Assembly (NCBI RefSeq): GCF_019218635.1
Contig: NZ_JAHUZB010000012.1
Location: forward strand, 1-43,464
Direction of reading: 5' to 3'
DNA length: 43,464 nucleotides
Origin: Enterococcus alishanensis
Lineage (GTDB): Bacteria > Bacillota > Bacilli > Lactobacillales > Enterococcaceae
Part shown: in pieces, positions 27,463 through 37,278 of the stretch
Layout: the number at the start of each line of letters is the position of its first letter
Position numbering within the stretch: position 1 is the first letter of the stretch
Translations under genes and position numbers: made by a program
The notes under the pieces: generated by a model
Told to the model about the DNA's origin: nothing
The model's input: the letters and a program-made list of their open reading frames with translations, nothing else
The model's database searches: none

Positions 27463-27645
27463 ATGCAACAATTCGTTTTGATTTCATTGGATGATCTGAA
27501 AGTATTGATATCAGAAAAAGCTATTCCAAATAAAGTGTGGAACTCGCAACATGTTGCGTAATATTTGAAAGTCACATTACCAACTTTATTTAAAGAAACA
27601 AGAGCAGGAAAGATACCTGGTGTTCAGGTTGGAAGTACAGCTTAA
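27463..27645 (+). pseudogene. Excisionase-like helix-turn-helix gene with nonsense codon
   Basis: ATG at 27463 with GAGGAGGAT 6-9 bp upstream. It reads MQQFVLISLDDLKVLISEK, then VWNSQHVA, a TAA at 27559, then YLKVTLPTLFKETRAGKIPG and VQVGS before stops. The pattern (va-YLkvs-ptlyk-rag-iPg-qvG) is that of MerR-like HTH_17 excisionase/DNA-binding proteins of phages and integrative elements. The usual WRF ending is missing, so it is also truncated. Confidence 0.7.
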
Positions 27646-27688
27646 TAGCCTTATTTTGTAGCAAAGAGGGATTGAGATGCAGTTATGA

Positions 27689-27856
27689 TCAAATAATTTC
27701 AATTTCAAAGGTAGGTCTTTAATTCAATGTCGGAGACAACAATTACAAGTTGATGGTGATGCATTGAATAAATCAAAATTAATGACTGTCTATCAAAAGG
27801 AACAGATAAGTAAAGATCAAGAGGATTTAAGGGCTTTTGAGCTTGAGCTAGGATGA
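27689..27856 (+). pseudogene. Open coding-like stretch, mobile-element remnant
   Basis: 55 codons without a stop but without a proper start: LIQCRRQQLQVDGDALNK, SKLMTVYQKEQISKDQEDL, RAFELELG. Amino-acid use looks protein-like. An overlapping ATG (27854) begins another short broken stretch, MKNLNEID. Family not recognised. From here to 28120 only broken frames are seen. Confidence 0.4.
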
Positions 27857-28121
27857 AAAATTTAAATGAAATAGATTAATTTCTCAGTAATTATGATGTG
27901 TTTATTAGCCACGTCGGTAATGGCTTTATATAATATTTGGATTTCATATGGCTACATTATTTTAATAAACAAACAAATTAACCACCATGGCTTATTGAAG
28001 TTTTTGCCCCAGCAATTGATCAAATCGCATGATTGGTAATGAGGAATTTTGTTTTTTGTAAAGGGGAATCTTTGTTAAATAAAGGCTTATGACAGCCAAC
28101 TTTAAGTGTTTAAGGTTCCTA

Positions 28122-28135
28122 TACCTTCCTTATAT
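28122..28135 (+). repeat. Putative attachment-site repeat, right copy
   Basis: Exact repeat of 25626-25639. Similarity extends weakly on both sides: AAGGTTCC before it recalls the T arm CAGGTTC, and a terminator-like hairpin follows at about the same distance as after the tRNA. Confidence 0.6.
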
Positions 28136-28152
28136 TTTACTTTTTATATTAG

Positions 28153-28196
28153 CTAGCAATATTGATAGCACTACTGTTGATATTGTTAGTTTTTTA
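28153..28196 (+). terminator. Hairpin after right repeat
   Basis: CTAGCAATAT (28153-28162) pairs with ATATTGTTAG (28180-28189), one wobble, then seven T. It resembles the terminator of tRNA-Ser in sequence and may be its counterpart from before or after the integration. Confidence 0.6.
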
Positions 28197-28201
28197 TTTA
28201 A

Positions 28202-28232
28202 TAAAAAAACAGCCTGAAAATTTCAGACTGTT
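28202..28232 (-). terminator. Terminator of HAD phosphatase gene
   Basis: Leftward AACAGTCTGAAA and TTTCAGGCTGTT (plus-strand 28208-28232, one mismatch) followed by seven T. Confidence 0.88.
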
Positions 28233-28251
28233 AAGTACAATTGTTAAATGA

Positions 28252-29058
28252 TTATAGATCCAAATATTTTGTTAGATAATCTGCTAGACCATCTTCAGAG
28301 TTTGGTTTATCAGTAATATCATTAGCGACACTTTTCACTTGGTCAGTTCCGTTTGCCATTGCAACACCCCAGCCGGCATATTGCAGCATATCGACATCAT
28401 TGTGTTCGTCTCCAAAAGCAATGATATCTTTCTTGTCCATTTGGAATTCATCGATTACCCGTTCTAAACCATGGGCTTTTTGAATACCTTTAGCTACTAC
28501 TTCTAAAATTGATGAAGGACCGCCCCATGTATTGACTTCAATCTCTTGACCAAATTGATTTTTTAGTTCATTAGAGACACTGACTAAATTTTCAGGTTGG
28601 CTACGAAGAAGCATTGAAGTAGGATTGCTAGTTAAAGTATCAGTGGTTAATAGATTATCTAAAGTTGCTTGTTCAGAGGCGAATAGACCCTTATCAAAGA
28701 AATTTAAATCATCAATAAAAAAGGTATTTCGATTTTCTGCAGCAATAAAGTCTAATTTGAGATTCTTTTTTTCAGCCAATAAGTCAAAAACAATTTTACG
28801 ATTTATTGCAGTTTCTTGTTCGCCTTTCCATTGTTTGCCAGGAAGATGAACTAGAGCACCATTAAAATTAATCATGGGTGAAGTTAGCTTTAATTGGTGA
28901 TAAAATTGTTGGCTCATGCGGTAAGGTCGACCAGTTGCAATGACAACTTGATGGCCGTCTTCAACAGCACGTCGCAAAGTTTTAAATGTTTTTTCTGTAA
29001 TGATTGAATCTTGATTTAAAGTAGTACCATCTAAGTCAATCGCGATTAATTTTTTCAT
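28252..29058 (-). CDS. Cof-type HAD-superfamily phosphatase
   Basis: 268 residues. Motif I is AIDLDGTTLN (D8 nucleophile, D10), motif II ATGRP, and motif IV FGDEHNDVDMLQYA followed by GVAMANGTD. It belongs to the same broad YidA/YxeH group as the first HAD gene in the window but is only distantly alike. It dephosphorylates small phosphorylated metabolites; the substrate is unknown. The ATG at 29058 has GAGGAG 5 bp upstream; longer readings would start in the promoter. Confidence 0.9.
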   Translation of the reverse strand: MKKLIAIDLDGTTLNQDSIITEKTFKTLRRAVEDGHQVVIATGRPYRMSQQFYHQLKLTSPMINFNGALVHLPGKQWKGEQETAINRKIVFDLLAEKKNLKLDFIAAENRNTFFIDDLNFFDKGLFASEQATLDNLLTTDTLTSNPTSMLLRSQPENLVSVSNELKNQFGQEIEVNTWGGPSSILEVVAKGIQKAHGLERVIDEFQMDKKDIIAFGDEHNDVDMLQYAGWGVAMANGTDQVKSVANDITDKPNSEDGLADYLTKYLDL

Positions 29059-29084
29059 GTAATCTCCTCGTTTCAATTTGTTTA

Positions 29085-29112
29085 AGTCTAGCATATTGTA
29101 ACGAAAACACAA
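29085..29112 (-). promoter_or_regulatory. Promoter of HAD phosphatase gene
   Basis: Leftward -35 TTGTGT (29107-29112), 16-bp spacer, -10 TAGACT (29085-29090). Confidence 0.5.
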
Positions 29113-29158
29113 CTATATCAGGCTTTTTTTCAGTTTCTTGCAAATTTTTTAAGATTTA

Positions 29159-29187
29159 TTGTCTAATTCTAAAGATAGCAGTATAGT
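29159..29187 (+). promoter_or_regulatory. Promoter of MFS transporter gene
   Basis: -35 TTGTCT (29159-29164), 17-bp spacer, -10 TATAGT (29182-29187). A second TATAAT overlaps just downstream (29187-29192). Confidence 0.6.
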
Positions 29188-29226
29188 ATAATTGAGTCAT
29201 TTTGGACTAGATAGGGAGCGAAAAAA

Positions 29227-30429
29227 ATGAAAGTTAATTGGCGAAGAAATCTCTTCGTTACGTGGATTGGTTGTTTTTTCACTGGCGCCAGTTTTAGTTT
29301 GGTTTTACCATTTATTCCAGTTTATGTGGAGCAATTAGGAACCCCAGCGTCTCAAGTAGATATTTTTGCAGGACTAGCAATTTCAGTAAATGCCTTAGGA
29401 GCAGCTATTTTTTCTCCATTGTGGGGAAATTTGGCGGATCGAAAAGGTCGAAAAATGATGATGGTACGTGCCGCAGCAGGGATGACGATAACTATGGGTT
29501 CGTTAGCATTTGTGCCAAATGCCTATTGGTTATTGATTATGAGATTTATGACTGGAGTCTTGGCGGGCTACATACCAAACGCAACTGCCATGATTGTCTC
29601 ACAAACACCAAGAGAAAAAAGCGGTTGGGCGCTTGGCACTTTATCAACCGGTGCTTTAGCCGGAAATTTAATTGGTCCATCGATCGGCGGGTTATTGGCC
29701 CAATTATTTGGATTAGAAAATGTTTTCTTGATTACCGGTGCGATTTTATTCATCTGTATGATTTTAACTATCTTTTTAGTACAAGAGAATTTTGTTCCAG
29801 TGAAAAAAGGCGAGATGATTAGTATTCGAGATCTAACGAAAAAAATAGATCATGTCTCTGTTTTGATCGGTTTATTTATTAGTACTATGATTTTACAGCT
29901 GGGAATTACCAGTATTAGTCCAATTTTGACATTGTATATCCGGCAATTAAATAGTCATGGTGGCAATACTTTGTTAATCAGTGGTTTTATCGTTTCAGTT
30001 TCTGGGATTTCTGCAATCGCTTCTTCACCGACATTGGGAAAATTAGGCGACCGTATCGGCAATCATAAAATTTTAATTTTTGGCTTGGTCTTATCCTTCT
30101 TATGTACTGTGCCAATGGCATTTGTGCAGACGCCTTTTCAATTAGGCGTATTGCGCTTCTTCCTGGGATTTTCTACAGGAGCTTTAATGCCATCTATTAA
30201 TACGTTGATTGGGAAAATGACCCCAAAAGAAGGCGTCAGCCGTGTTTACAGCTATAACCAAATGTTTAATAATTTTGGACAAGTTATCGGCCCAATGTTG
30301 GGTTCTGGAGTTGCAAATACCTTCAGCTATTCAATGGTATTTATTGCGACGAGTGTTTGTATATTCGGAAATATTCTTTTGAGCCTCTTTAATTTTAGAA
30401 AATTATTATTCAAAAAAACTGCTAAATAA
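29227..30429 (+). CDS. MFS multidrug efflux transporter (PmrA-like)
   Basis: 400 residues with 12 predicted spans, DHA1 drug/proton antiporter type. Motif A is GNLADRKGRKMMMV between helices 2 and 3 and has a degenerate second copy GKLGDRIGNHKIL. The motif C region TGALAGNLIGPSIGG is typical of antiporters. N-terminal TGASFSLVLPFIPVYVEQLG closely recalls PmrA of Streptococcus pneumoniae and NorA-type pumps. Substrates are not shown by sequence. Ribosome site AGGGAGCG. It ends in its own terminator. Confidence 0.9.
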   Translation: MKVNWRRNLFVTWIGCFFTGASFSLVLPFIPVYVEQLGTPASQVDIFAGLAISVNALGAAIFSPLWGNLADRKGRKMMMVRAAAGMTITMGSLAFVPNAYWLLIMRFMTGVLAGYIPNATAMIVSQTPREKSGWALGTLSTGALAGNLIGPSIGGLLAQLFGLENVFLITGAILFICMILTIFLVQENFVPVKKGEMISIRDLTKKIDHVSVLIGLFISTMILQLGITSISPILTLYIRQLNSHGGNTLLISGFIVSVSGISAIASSPTLGKLGDRIGNHKILIFGLVLSFLCTVPMAFVQTPFQLGVLRFFLGFSTGALMPSINTLIGKMTPKEGVSRVYSYNQMFNNFGQVIGPMLGSGVANTFSYSMVFIATSVCIFGNILLSLFNFRKLLFKKTAK

Positions 30430-30442
30430 AAAGCAGTTTTTT
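30412..30442 (+). terminator. Terminator of MFS gene
   Basis: AAAACTGCT, 8-nt loop, AGCAGTTTTTT; the stop codon lies in the loop. Confidence 0.8.
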
Positions 30443-30506
30443 GTGATTTTGCAATAAATTAGCAGTGAAATAAATGACTTGTTGTTTGGATTAAGGGGAT
30501 TAAAAA

Positions 30507-30689
30507 ATGCAGAAAAGTATTTTTAAAACATCAGAATTTTGGGTAGCAGTTCTTAACTTGGTAGTGATGCTATTAGCATTATTTGGTCAAACACGAACGA
30601 CCATCGTCTGGGTTACAGTAGTTATATTCTTGCTGAATTTTCTTATTTGGATTTATAGGGCATTTAAAAAAGTGAATCTTATAAAATAG
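30507..30689 (+). CDS. Small two-span membrane protein, unknown
   Basis: 60 residues with a good ribosome site (AAGGGGATT) 6 bp ahead of ATG. Hydrophobic segments about 10-26 and 33-50, with a polar turn GQTRTT and a basic end RAFKKVNLIK. Followed within 60 bp by a strong terminator. No family recognised. Composition and signals favour a real gene. Confidence 0.6.
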   Translation: MQKSIFKTSEFWVAVLNLVVMLLALFGQTRTTIVWVTVVIFLLNFLIWIYRAFKKVNLIK

Positions 30690-30743
30690 AAGAAGTATTT
30701 TCAACGATGAAAAACAACCATCGTATGAAACTAGGAAAAAAAT

Positions 30744-30777
30744 AAAAAACCAGTTACAATAGAGTAACTGGTTTTTT
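30744..30777. terminator. Bidirectional terminator
   Basis: AAAAACCAGTTAC, 6-nt loop, GTAACTGGTTTTT: a 13-bp perfect stem serving the small gene on the left and the DUF2929 gene on the right. Confidence 0.93.
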
Positions 30778-30787
30778 GTTGAAAAAA

Positions 30788-30976
30788 TTATGCTTTTTTT
30801 GTCATGTTTTGTTTTGGCTTAACGAAGCTAGCAACAATAATTGCCATTAGACCAACAAAAAGTGAAATGCCGGTAGATAATGGGAAATTGTAAGCACCGC
30901 TTTGTAAGGCGCTACCAAGATAGCAAACTGCCTGACCAATTAAGAAAGCCCAAAAGAAAGTCACTAAATATTTCAT
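30788..30976 (-). CDS. YjzD/DUF2929-family small membrane protein
   Basis: 62 residues starting MKYLVTFFWAFLIGQAVCYLG, the N-terminal pattern of the DUF2929 family (B. subtilis YjzD). Two spans about 3-22 and 34-52, C-terminal PKQNMTKKA. The ATG at 30976 is chosen because AGAGGTG lies about 7 bp upstream. Function unknown; it stands alone, upstream of and divergent from dnaE. Confidence 0.75.
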   Translation of the reverse strand: MKYLVTFFWAFLIGQAVCYLGSALQSGAYNFPLSTGISLFVGLMAIIVASFVKPKQNMTKKA

Positions 30977-31081
30977 TTGAGACACCTCTTTTCTCATATT
31001 TTCTAGTTCAGTTTAGCATTATTTTCTGAAAAGTAAAGGAAAGTCTCAAGAGATTGTTATAGTTTAAACTTGGAGGATTCT

Positions 31082-34000
31082 ATGAAATTACCACAACTAT
31101 ATACGAGAACTTCATATTCTTTGTTAAAAAGCACCTTAACCGTTGATTTCTATGTAAAAAAAGCTAAAGAACTAGGTTACTCAAGCATAGCGATTACTGA
31201 TGATGATGTGCTTACTGGGGCTGTTGAATTCTCTTTAGCTTGTCAAAAATATCAAATACAGCCGATTATCGGTTTAAATTTAAGTTTTTCTTCTATTGAA
31301 GAACGCCATATACTATTATATGCCAAAGATTTGCTTGGTTACCAAGAATTGATGCGAATTTCTTCTGAACGAATGATTGCGGAAAAAATTTTATCCTTAA
31401 AAGATCTCAATATCCAGTCTGACCATTTGATAGCAGTCCTGCCAACGTTTATTTCTGAAGAAGAAGCTGATCAGTTACTTTTATCTTTTAAGGAAATCTA
31501 TCAAGGTATTTCTAGTAATCAAGAAAATATAAACAGTAAGTTACCGCTAGTTGCGCTTCACGAAGTCAATTATTTAGAGCCTCAAGAGGCTTTTGCAATA
31601 AAAGTGATGGATCATTTACAAAACGGTACCCATATTTCGAATGAAGAATTACATGTAACAGAAGGTCCAAATTTTTTAACGTCTCATGAAATTTTTGCTA
31701 CTGCTTATAATGATCATCCGGAAGCGATTGGAAATGCCCAAAAAATAGCTGATGCATGCCAACTAGAAATTCCCTTACATCAAAAACTTTTACCCCATTA
31801 TCCTGTCCCTGATGGGGAATCAGCCGATAACTATTTAGAGGAATTATGTTGGGAGAAATTATCTGAACGTGTGGAAACTGTTACGGAGGTATATCATGAA
31901 CGCTTAACAATGGAATTATCCATTATTCATCGAATGGGTTTTGATGATTACTTTTTAATTGTTTGGGATGTGATGGATTATGTTCACCGCAATCAGATTG
32001 TTAGTGGTGCTGGACGGGGTTCAGCAGCAGGATCGCTAGTAGCTTATGTTTTAAATATCACAGATGTTGATCCGATTAAATATGATTTATTATTTGAACG
32101 ATTTTTAAATCCTGAACGAAATTCGATGCCAGATATAGATTTGGATATTCCTGATAATCGACGCAATGAAATTCTACATTATGTTAAAGAAAAATACGGT
32201 CGTTTTCACGTTGCGCAAATTGCTACATTTGGTACAATGGCAGCCAAAATGGTTCTGCGTGATGTTAACCGGGTATTTGGGTTATCGCAAAGCGAAGCCA
32301 ATCGCTGGTCAGCAGCTATTCCCAATCAATTAAAAATTACCTTGGGCCAAGCTTATGAGCAATCGGATCGTTTGCGAAACTTAGTGAATCAAAGCGAACG
32401 GAATCAATTATTATACCAAACTGCTTTAACTTTAGAAGGATTACCTCGCCATGTTTCTACCCATGCTGCAGGAGTTGTTATTAGTGATCAAGACTTGGTT
32501 AATTTAGTTCCTCTGCAAAATGGCGCGGAAGATATTTTATTGACGCAATTTACGATGGGAGACGTTGAACGTCTTGGTTTATTAAAGATGGATTTCCTTG
32601 GTTTGCGTAATTTATCAATTATTGACACGACATTAAAAAACATCCAACAGTTTAATCATGAAACACTTACGTTAAACCAAATTCCATTAGATGATCCAGC
32701 AACTTTAGAACTTTTTCAGCGAGGGGACACGGCAGGCGTTTTCCAATTTGAATCTGCTGGTATTCGTAATGTTCTAAAAAAATTGGGACCGACTTCAATC
32801 GAAGATATTGCCGCGGTGAATGCTCTATATAGACCGGGTCCAATGCAAAATATCGATACTTTTATTGCTAGAAAAAAAGGAAAAGAACCTATTACTTATC
32901 CTGAAGCGGCGCTCCAACCAATTTTAGAAAACACCTATGGCATTATTGTTTATCAGGAGCAAATTATGCAGGTTGCTGCTAAAATGGCTGGCTTTAGTCT
33001 AGGACAAGCAGATATTTTAAGACGAGCAGTAAGTAAAAAGAAAAAAGACATCTTAGATGAAGAAAGAGAACACTTTGTCAAAGGTTCTATGGATCAAGAC
33101 TATAGTCAGCAAAGTGCGGAAAAAGTCTATGATTATATTGAACGTTTTGCCGATTATGGTTTTAATCGTTCCCATGCTTTTGCTTATTCTTTTGTAGGTT
33201 ATCAAATGGCGTATTTAAAAGTTCATTATCCCGGTCCCTTCTATACCGCTTTATTACAGTCTGTTCGTGGTGATAGTAAAAAAATGCGGGAGTATATTGC
33301 TGAAGCAAGTCGTGCAGGGATTGATTTATTGGGTCCAGATATTAATAAAAGTCAATTTAGTTTTACTCTGATAGATAAAAATTTAATGCGTTTTGGTTTA
33401 GATGCAATTAAAGGTATTCGACGTGATTTTGTGGCAAATATTTTAAGTAGTCGCAATCAAGGTGGTTCATTTAAGTCTTTAGACCAGTTTTTACTGAGAA
33501 TTGATGAGCGATGGTTAAAATATGACTACATTGCACCACTCATTTATATTGGCGTTTTTGATAATTTGCATAACAATCGAAAAGAACTATTAGCAGAATT
33601 AGAGGGCAAGTTACAAAATGTTGTATACAGTGGAGGCAGTTTAGATCTATTAAATATTATGAGTTTGAAAAAGCAAGAATTAACTGATTATGATTTAGCT
33701 GAAAAATTAGACATCGAAGAACAGTATTTAGGTTTTTATTTGTCTGGGCATCCAACAGAGGGTTTTCCTAAGTTAAATAAACAGCGCAATATTCAATCAA
33801 TTAGTCAATTAGCAGTCGGTAGTCAGGCTGAGATTTTATTCTATTTAAAAGAAATTCGTGAGATTCGTACAAAAAAAGGCGAAAAAATGGCCTTTTTAAC
33901 CGGCAATGATTTAAGCGGTGAAATTTCTGCAACCGTATTTCCACAGTATTATCGCCGTGTTCGTGAAAATTTGTCGATCAATCAAGTTTATTTATTAAAA

Positions 34001-34318
34001 GGAAAAGTAGAGCGAAGTAATTATGATCAAAGTCTGCAAGTTTTGGTAGAGGAAATAACCTTGGCGGAATCAGTGGAGAATACTTTATCTGATCAAACCC
34101 TTTATTTAAAAGTGACAAAAGACCGACCAGTCAAAGAAACTGAGCAATTGATTGCTGATATTTTAAAAAAATCAGCGGGAAATATCCCAGTGATTATTTA
34201 TTTCGAGTCAGACGGTCGAAAGATTGCGCTGAGTAGAAATTTTTGGATAGGTCGTAATGAACGGATATTAACTGAATTAGGTGACATATTAGGGGGAGAA
34301 AACGTCGTATTAAGATGA
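31082..34318 (+). CDS. dnaE: DNA polymerase III subunit alpha, DnaE type
   Basis: 1078 residues from the ATG at 31082 (GGAGG 5 bp upstream; a TTG four codons earlier lies in the ribosome site). In low-GC Gram-positives DnaE works beside PolC and extends primers, mainly on the lagging strand. The order is PHP domain (about 1-200), palm with PDIDLDIPD (catalytic D351 and D353) and GAGRGSAAGSLVAYVL, fingers, tandem HhH region, and an OB fold (about 900-980). The PHP segment reads YTRTSYSLL and TDDDV where metal-binding PHP domains have H-x-H and TDH, so nuclease or metal activity there is unlikely. No 3'-5' exonuclease domain is present, as usual for DnaE. pfkA and pyk follow, an order I recall from Enterococcus. 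Confidence 0.95.
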   Translation: MKLPQLYTRTSYSLLKSTLTVDFYVKKAKELGYSSIAITDDDVLTGAVEFSLACQKYQIQPIIGLNLSFSSIEERHILLYAKDLLGYQELMRISSERMIAEKILSLKDLNIQSDHLIAVLPTFISEEEADQLLLSFKEIYQGISSNQENINSKLPLVALHEVNYLEPQEAFAIKVMDHLQNGTHISNEELHVTEGPNFLTSHEIFATAYNDHPEAIGNAQKIADACQLEIPLHQKLLPHYPVPDGESADNYLEELCWEKLSERVETVTEVYHERLTMELSIIHRMGFDDYFLIVWDVMDYVHRNQIVSGAGRGSAAGSLVAYVLNITDVDPIKYDLLFERFLNPERNSMPDIDLDIPDNRRNEILHYVKEKYGRFHVAQIATFGTMAAKMVLRDVNRVFGLSQSEANRWSAAIPNQLKITLGQAYEQSDRLRNLVNQSERNQLLYQTALTLEGLPRHVSTHAAGVVISDQDLVNLVPLQNGAEDILLTQFTMGDVERLGLLKMDFLGLRNLSIIDTTLKNIQQFNHETLTLNQIPLDDPATLELFQRGDTAGVFQFESAGIRNVLKKLGPTSIEDIAAVNALYRPGPMQNIDTFIARKKGKEPITYPEAALQPILENTYGIIVYQEQIMQVAAKMAGFSLGQADILRRAVSKKKKDILDEEREHFVKGSMDQDYSQQSAEKVYDYIERFADYGFNRSHAFAYSFVGYQMAYLKVHYPGPFYTALLQSVRGDSKKMREYIAEASRAGIDLLGPDINKSQFSFTLIDKNLMRFGLDAIKGIRRDFVANILSSRNQGGSFKSLDQFLLRIDERWLKYDYIAPLIYIGVFDNLHNNRKELLAELEGKLQNVVYSGGSLDLLNIMSLKKQELTDYDLAEKLDIEEQYLGFYLSGHPTEGFPKLNKQRNIQSISQLAVGSQAEILFYLKEIREIRTKKGEKMAFLTGNDLSGEISATVFPQYYRRVRENLSINQVYLLKGKVERSNYDQSLQVLVEEITLAESVENTLSDQTLYLKVTKDRPVKETEQLIADILKKSAGNIPVIIYFESDGRKIALSRNFWIGRNERILTELGDILGGENVVLR

Positions 34319-34347
34319 TTTCATCTGATTTCCAAAAACTTTTTACC

Positions 34348-34390
34348 GTTGGAAAAGCTTACATCTCAATTGATGGAGGACTTTTCTAAC
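34348..34390 (+). terminator. Hairpin after dnaE, weak terminator or pfkA leader
   Basis: GTTGGAAAAG (34348-34357) and CTTTTCTAAC (34381-34390) with a nested CATC/GATG, then TTTCTTTG. The T-run is poor, so termination may be partial. Confidence 0.5.
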
Positions 34391-34420
34391 TTTCTTTGAT
34401 AGAATAAATCGTGAATCAAA

Positions 34421-34447
34421 TTGATGGTTGTTAGTTTGAAATATAAT
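34421..34447 (+). promoter_or_regulatory. pfkA-pyk promoter
   Basis: A perfect -10 TATAAT (34442-34447) with TTGATG (34421-34426) at a short 15-bp spacing. The ribosome site GAGGTGAG follows. No clear cre was found. Confidence 0.55.
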
Positions 34448-34451
34448 TTGA

Positions 34452-35423
<972 letters not shown>

Positions 35424-35485
35424 TCTCGTTAATAAATAGTGAAACTATTTAATTATAAACAATCAAGAATGGAGCGTTTTACGTA

Positions 35486-37270
35486 ATGAAAAAGACCAAA
35501 ATTGTTAGTACATTAGGACCAGCAAGTAACTCAGTAGAAATTATTTCACAATTAATCGAAGCTGGGGCAAATGTATTTCGTTTTAACTTCTCTCATGGTG
35601 ACCATGCAGAGCAATTAGAACGGATGGAAATGGTACGTACAGCAGTGAAAGAAACTGGTATGGATGCTGCCATCTTATTAGATACAAAAGGTGCGGAAAT
35701 TCGTACGACTGTTCAAGATACAACAGAAGCTGACTACGGTCGCGCTGGTTACATTAAATTTGAAGTAGGCGATCAAACACGCATCGCTATGGATCCAGAA
35801 TTAAAAGGAACAAAAGAAAAAATCTCTGTTACTTATCCAGGGTTATTTGATGATGTTCATATTGGTGGTCATGTACTATTTGATGATGGCTTAATAGATA
35901 TGGAAATCCTTGAAAAAGACCAAGCCAACCGTGAATTAGTAGTAGTTGTTAAAAATGCTGGTATGTTAGGTTCTCGTAAAGGTGTGAATGCACCAGGCGT
36001 TTCTATTTCATTACCTGGTATCACTGAAAAAGATGCTGATGATATCCGTTTTGGTTTAGATAATGACATCGACTTTATTGCAGCAAGTTTTGTTCGTAAA
36101 GCACAAGATGTTTTAGATATTAAAGAAATTTTAGAAGAAAAAAATATGATGCACGTTCAAATCATTCCGAAAATTGAATCTCAAGAAGGTATCGACAATA
36201 TCGATGAAATCTTGAAAGTCGCTGACGGAATTATGATCGCCCGTGGAGATATGGGTGTAGAAATTGCACCAGAATTAGTACCTATGGTTCAAAAACGCAT
36301 CATCAAAAAATGTAATGCTGCTGGTAAATCTGTTATTACTGCAACTCAAATGTTAGAAAGTATGCAAGAAAACCCACGTCCAACACGTGCAGAAGCTTCT
36401 GACGTTGCCAATGCTGTCTTTGATGGTACTGATGCAACAATGCTTTCTGGTGAGTCAGCAAATGGTGACTACCCAATTGAAGCAGTTGGTACAATGGCTA
36501 GAATCGATATGGAAGCTGAACAAGCATTATCAGAATTAGGTTCATTCCAAATTAATCATTTTGATAAAACAGACGTAACTGAAACAATCGGTTTATCTGT
36601 TGCCCGTGCAGCTAAAAACTTGGGCGTTAAAACAATTGTAGCGGCTACTGAATCTGGTCATACAGCCAAAATGATTTCAAAATATCGTCCAGATGCTGAT
36701 ATTTTAGCAGTTACTTTTGACGAAAGAACAAAACGTGGTTTAATGTTAAACTGGGGTGTTTTCCCAACTGTTGCTGAAAAACCTTCAACAACTGATGAAA
36801 TGTTTGAATTAGCAACTAAAAAAGCGGTTGATTTAGGCTTTGCTAAAGAAGGCGATTTAATTTTGATCACTGCTGGCGTACCAGTTGGTGAACGTGGAAC
36901 AACTAACGTTATGAAAGTTCAATTAATCGGTTCTAAATTGATTGAAGCACAAGGTGTTGGTGAAAGAACAGTTGTTGCCAACGCTGTTGTTGCTGGCTCA
37001 GCTGAAGAAGCAAACAAAAAAGCTAAAGATGGTATGATTTTAGTTGTACCAACAACTGATAAGGACTATATGCCTGCGATTGAAAAAGCTTCAGCTTTGA
37101 TTGTAGAAGATGGTGGTTTAACTTCTCACGCAGCTGTTGTAGGGATTGCTCAAGACATTCCTGTTATTGTAGGTGCCAAAGATGCTACTGCAACTGTTAT
37201 TGATGGCGAACTAGTTACTGTTGACCCTCGTCGTGGTATTGTATACCGTGGAGAAACAACAGCAATCTAA
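35486..37270 (+). CDS. pyk: Pyruvate kinase
   Basis: 594 residues. It converts phosphoenolpyruvate and ADP to pyruvate and ATP. Catalytic features: R32, N34 and S36 (FRFNFSHGD), LDTKGAEIR, the active-site lysine K229 in IIPKIESQEG, and GDMGVE with ATQMLESM. The length exceeds the basic enzyme by about 110 residues. The C-terminal extension contains GGLTSHAAVVGIAQDIPVIVG, the mobile phosphohistidine-like domain found in Bacillus and Enterococcus pyruvate kinases. Its histidine lies in a TSHA motif; its role is unclear. Ribosome site AATGGAGCG. Ends in a strong terminator. Confidence 0.97.
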   Translation: MKKTKIVSTLGPASNSVEIISQLIEAGANVFRFNFSHGDHAEQLERMEMVRTAVKETGMDAAILLDTKGAEIRTTVQDTTEADYGRAGYIKFEVGDQTRIAMDPELKGTKEKISVTYPGLFDDVHIGGHVLFDDGLIDMEILEKDQANRELVVVVKNAGMLGSRKGVNAPGVSISLPGITEKDADDIRFGLDNDIDFIAASFVRKAQDVLDIKEILEEKNMMHVQIIPKIESQEGIDNIDEILKVADGIMIARGDMGVEIAPELVPMVQKRIIKKCNAAGKSVITATQMLESMQENPRPTRAEASDVANAVFDGTDATMLSGESANGDYPIEAVGTMARIDMEAEQALSELGSFQINHFDKTDVTETIGLSVARAAKNLGVKTIVAATESGHTAKMISKYRPDADILAVTFDERTKRGLMLNWGVFPTVAEKPSTTDEMFELATKKAVDLGFAKEGDLILITAGVPVGERGTTNVMKVQLIGSKLIEAQGVGERTVVANAVVAGSAEEANKKAKDGMILVVPTTDKDYMPAIEKASALIVEDGGLTSHAAVVGIAQDIPVIVGAKDATATVIDGELVTVDPRRGIVYRGETTAI

Positions 37271-37278
37271 TAGTAAAT

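Larger units (their letters stand above)
25626..28135. mobile_element. Degraded integrative element at tRNA-Ser
   Basis: 2.5 kb bounded by the 14-bp direct repeats. Inside are one intact lipoprotein gene, an excisionase-like HTH gene with a nonsense codon, a small gene with a frameshift, and at least one more broken coding stretch. A short minus-strand stretch near 25740-25860 reads KELIQMAIEKETVEKLPSEK. No integrase is left. The type of element (prophage, satellite phage or conjugative element) cannot be told. Confidence 0.55.

Noticed and set aside
29421-29822. 133-codon alternative plus-strand frame inside the MFS gene
   Set aside because: Shadow of the transporter; Cys/Arg/Asp-rich reading without family features or ribosome site.
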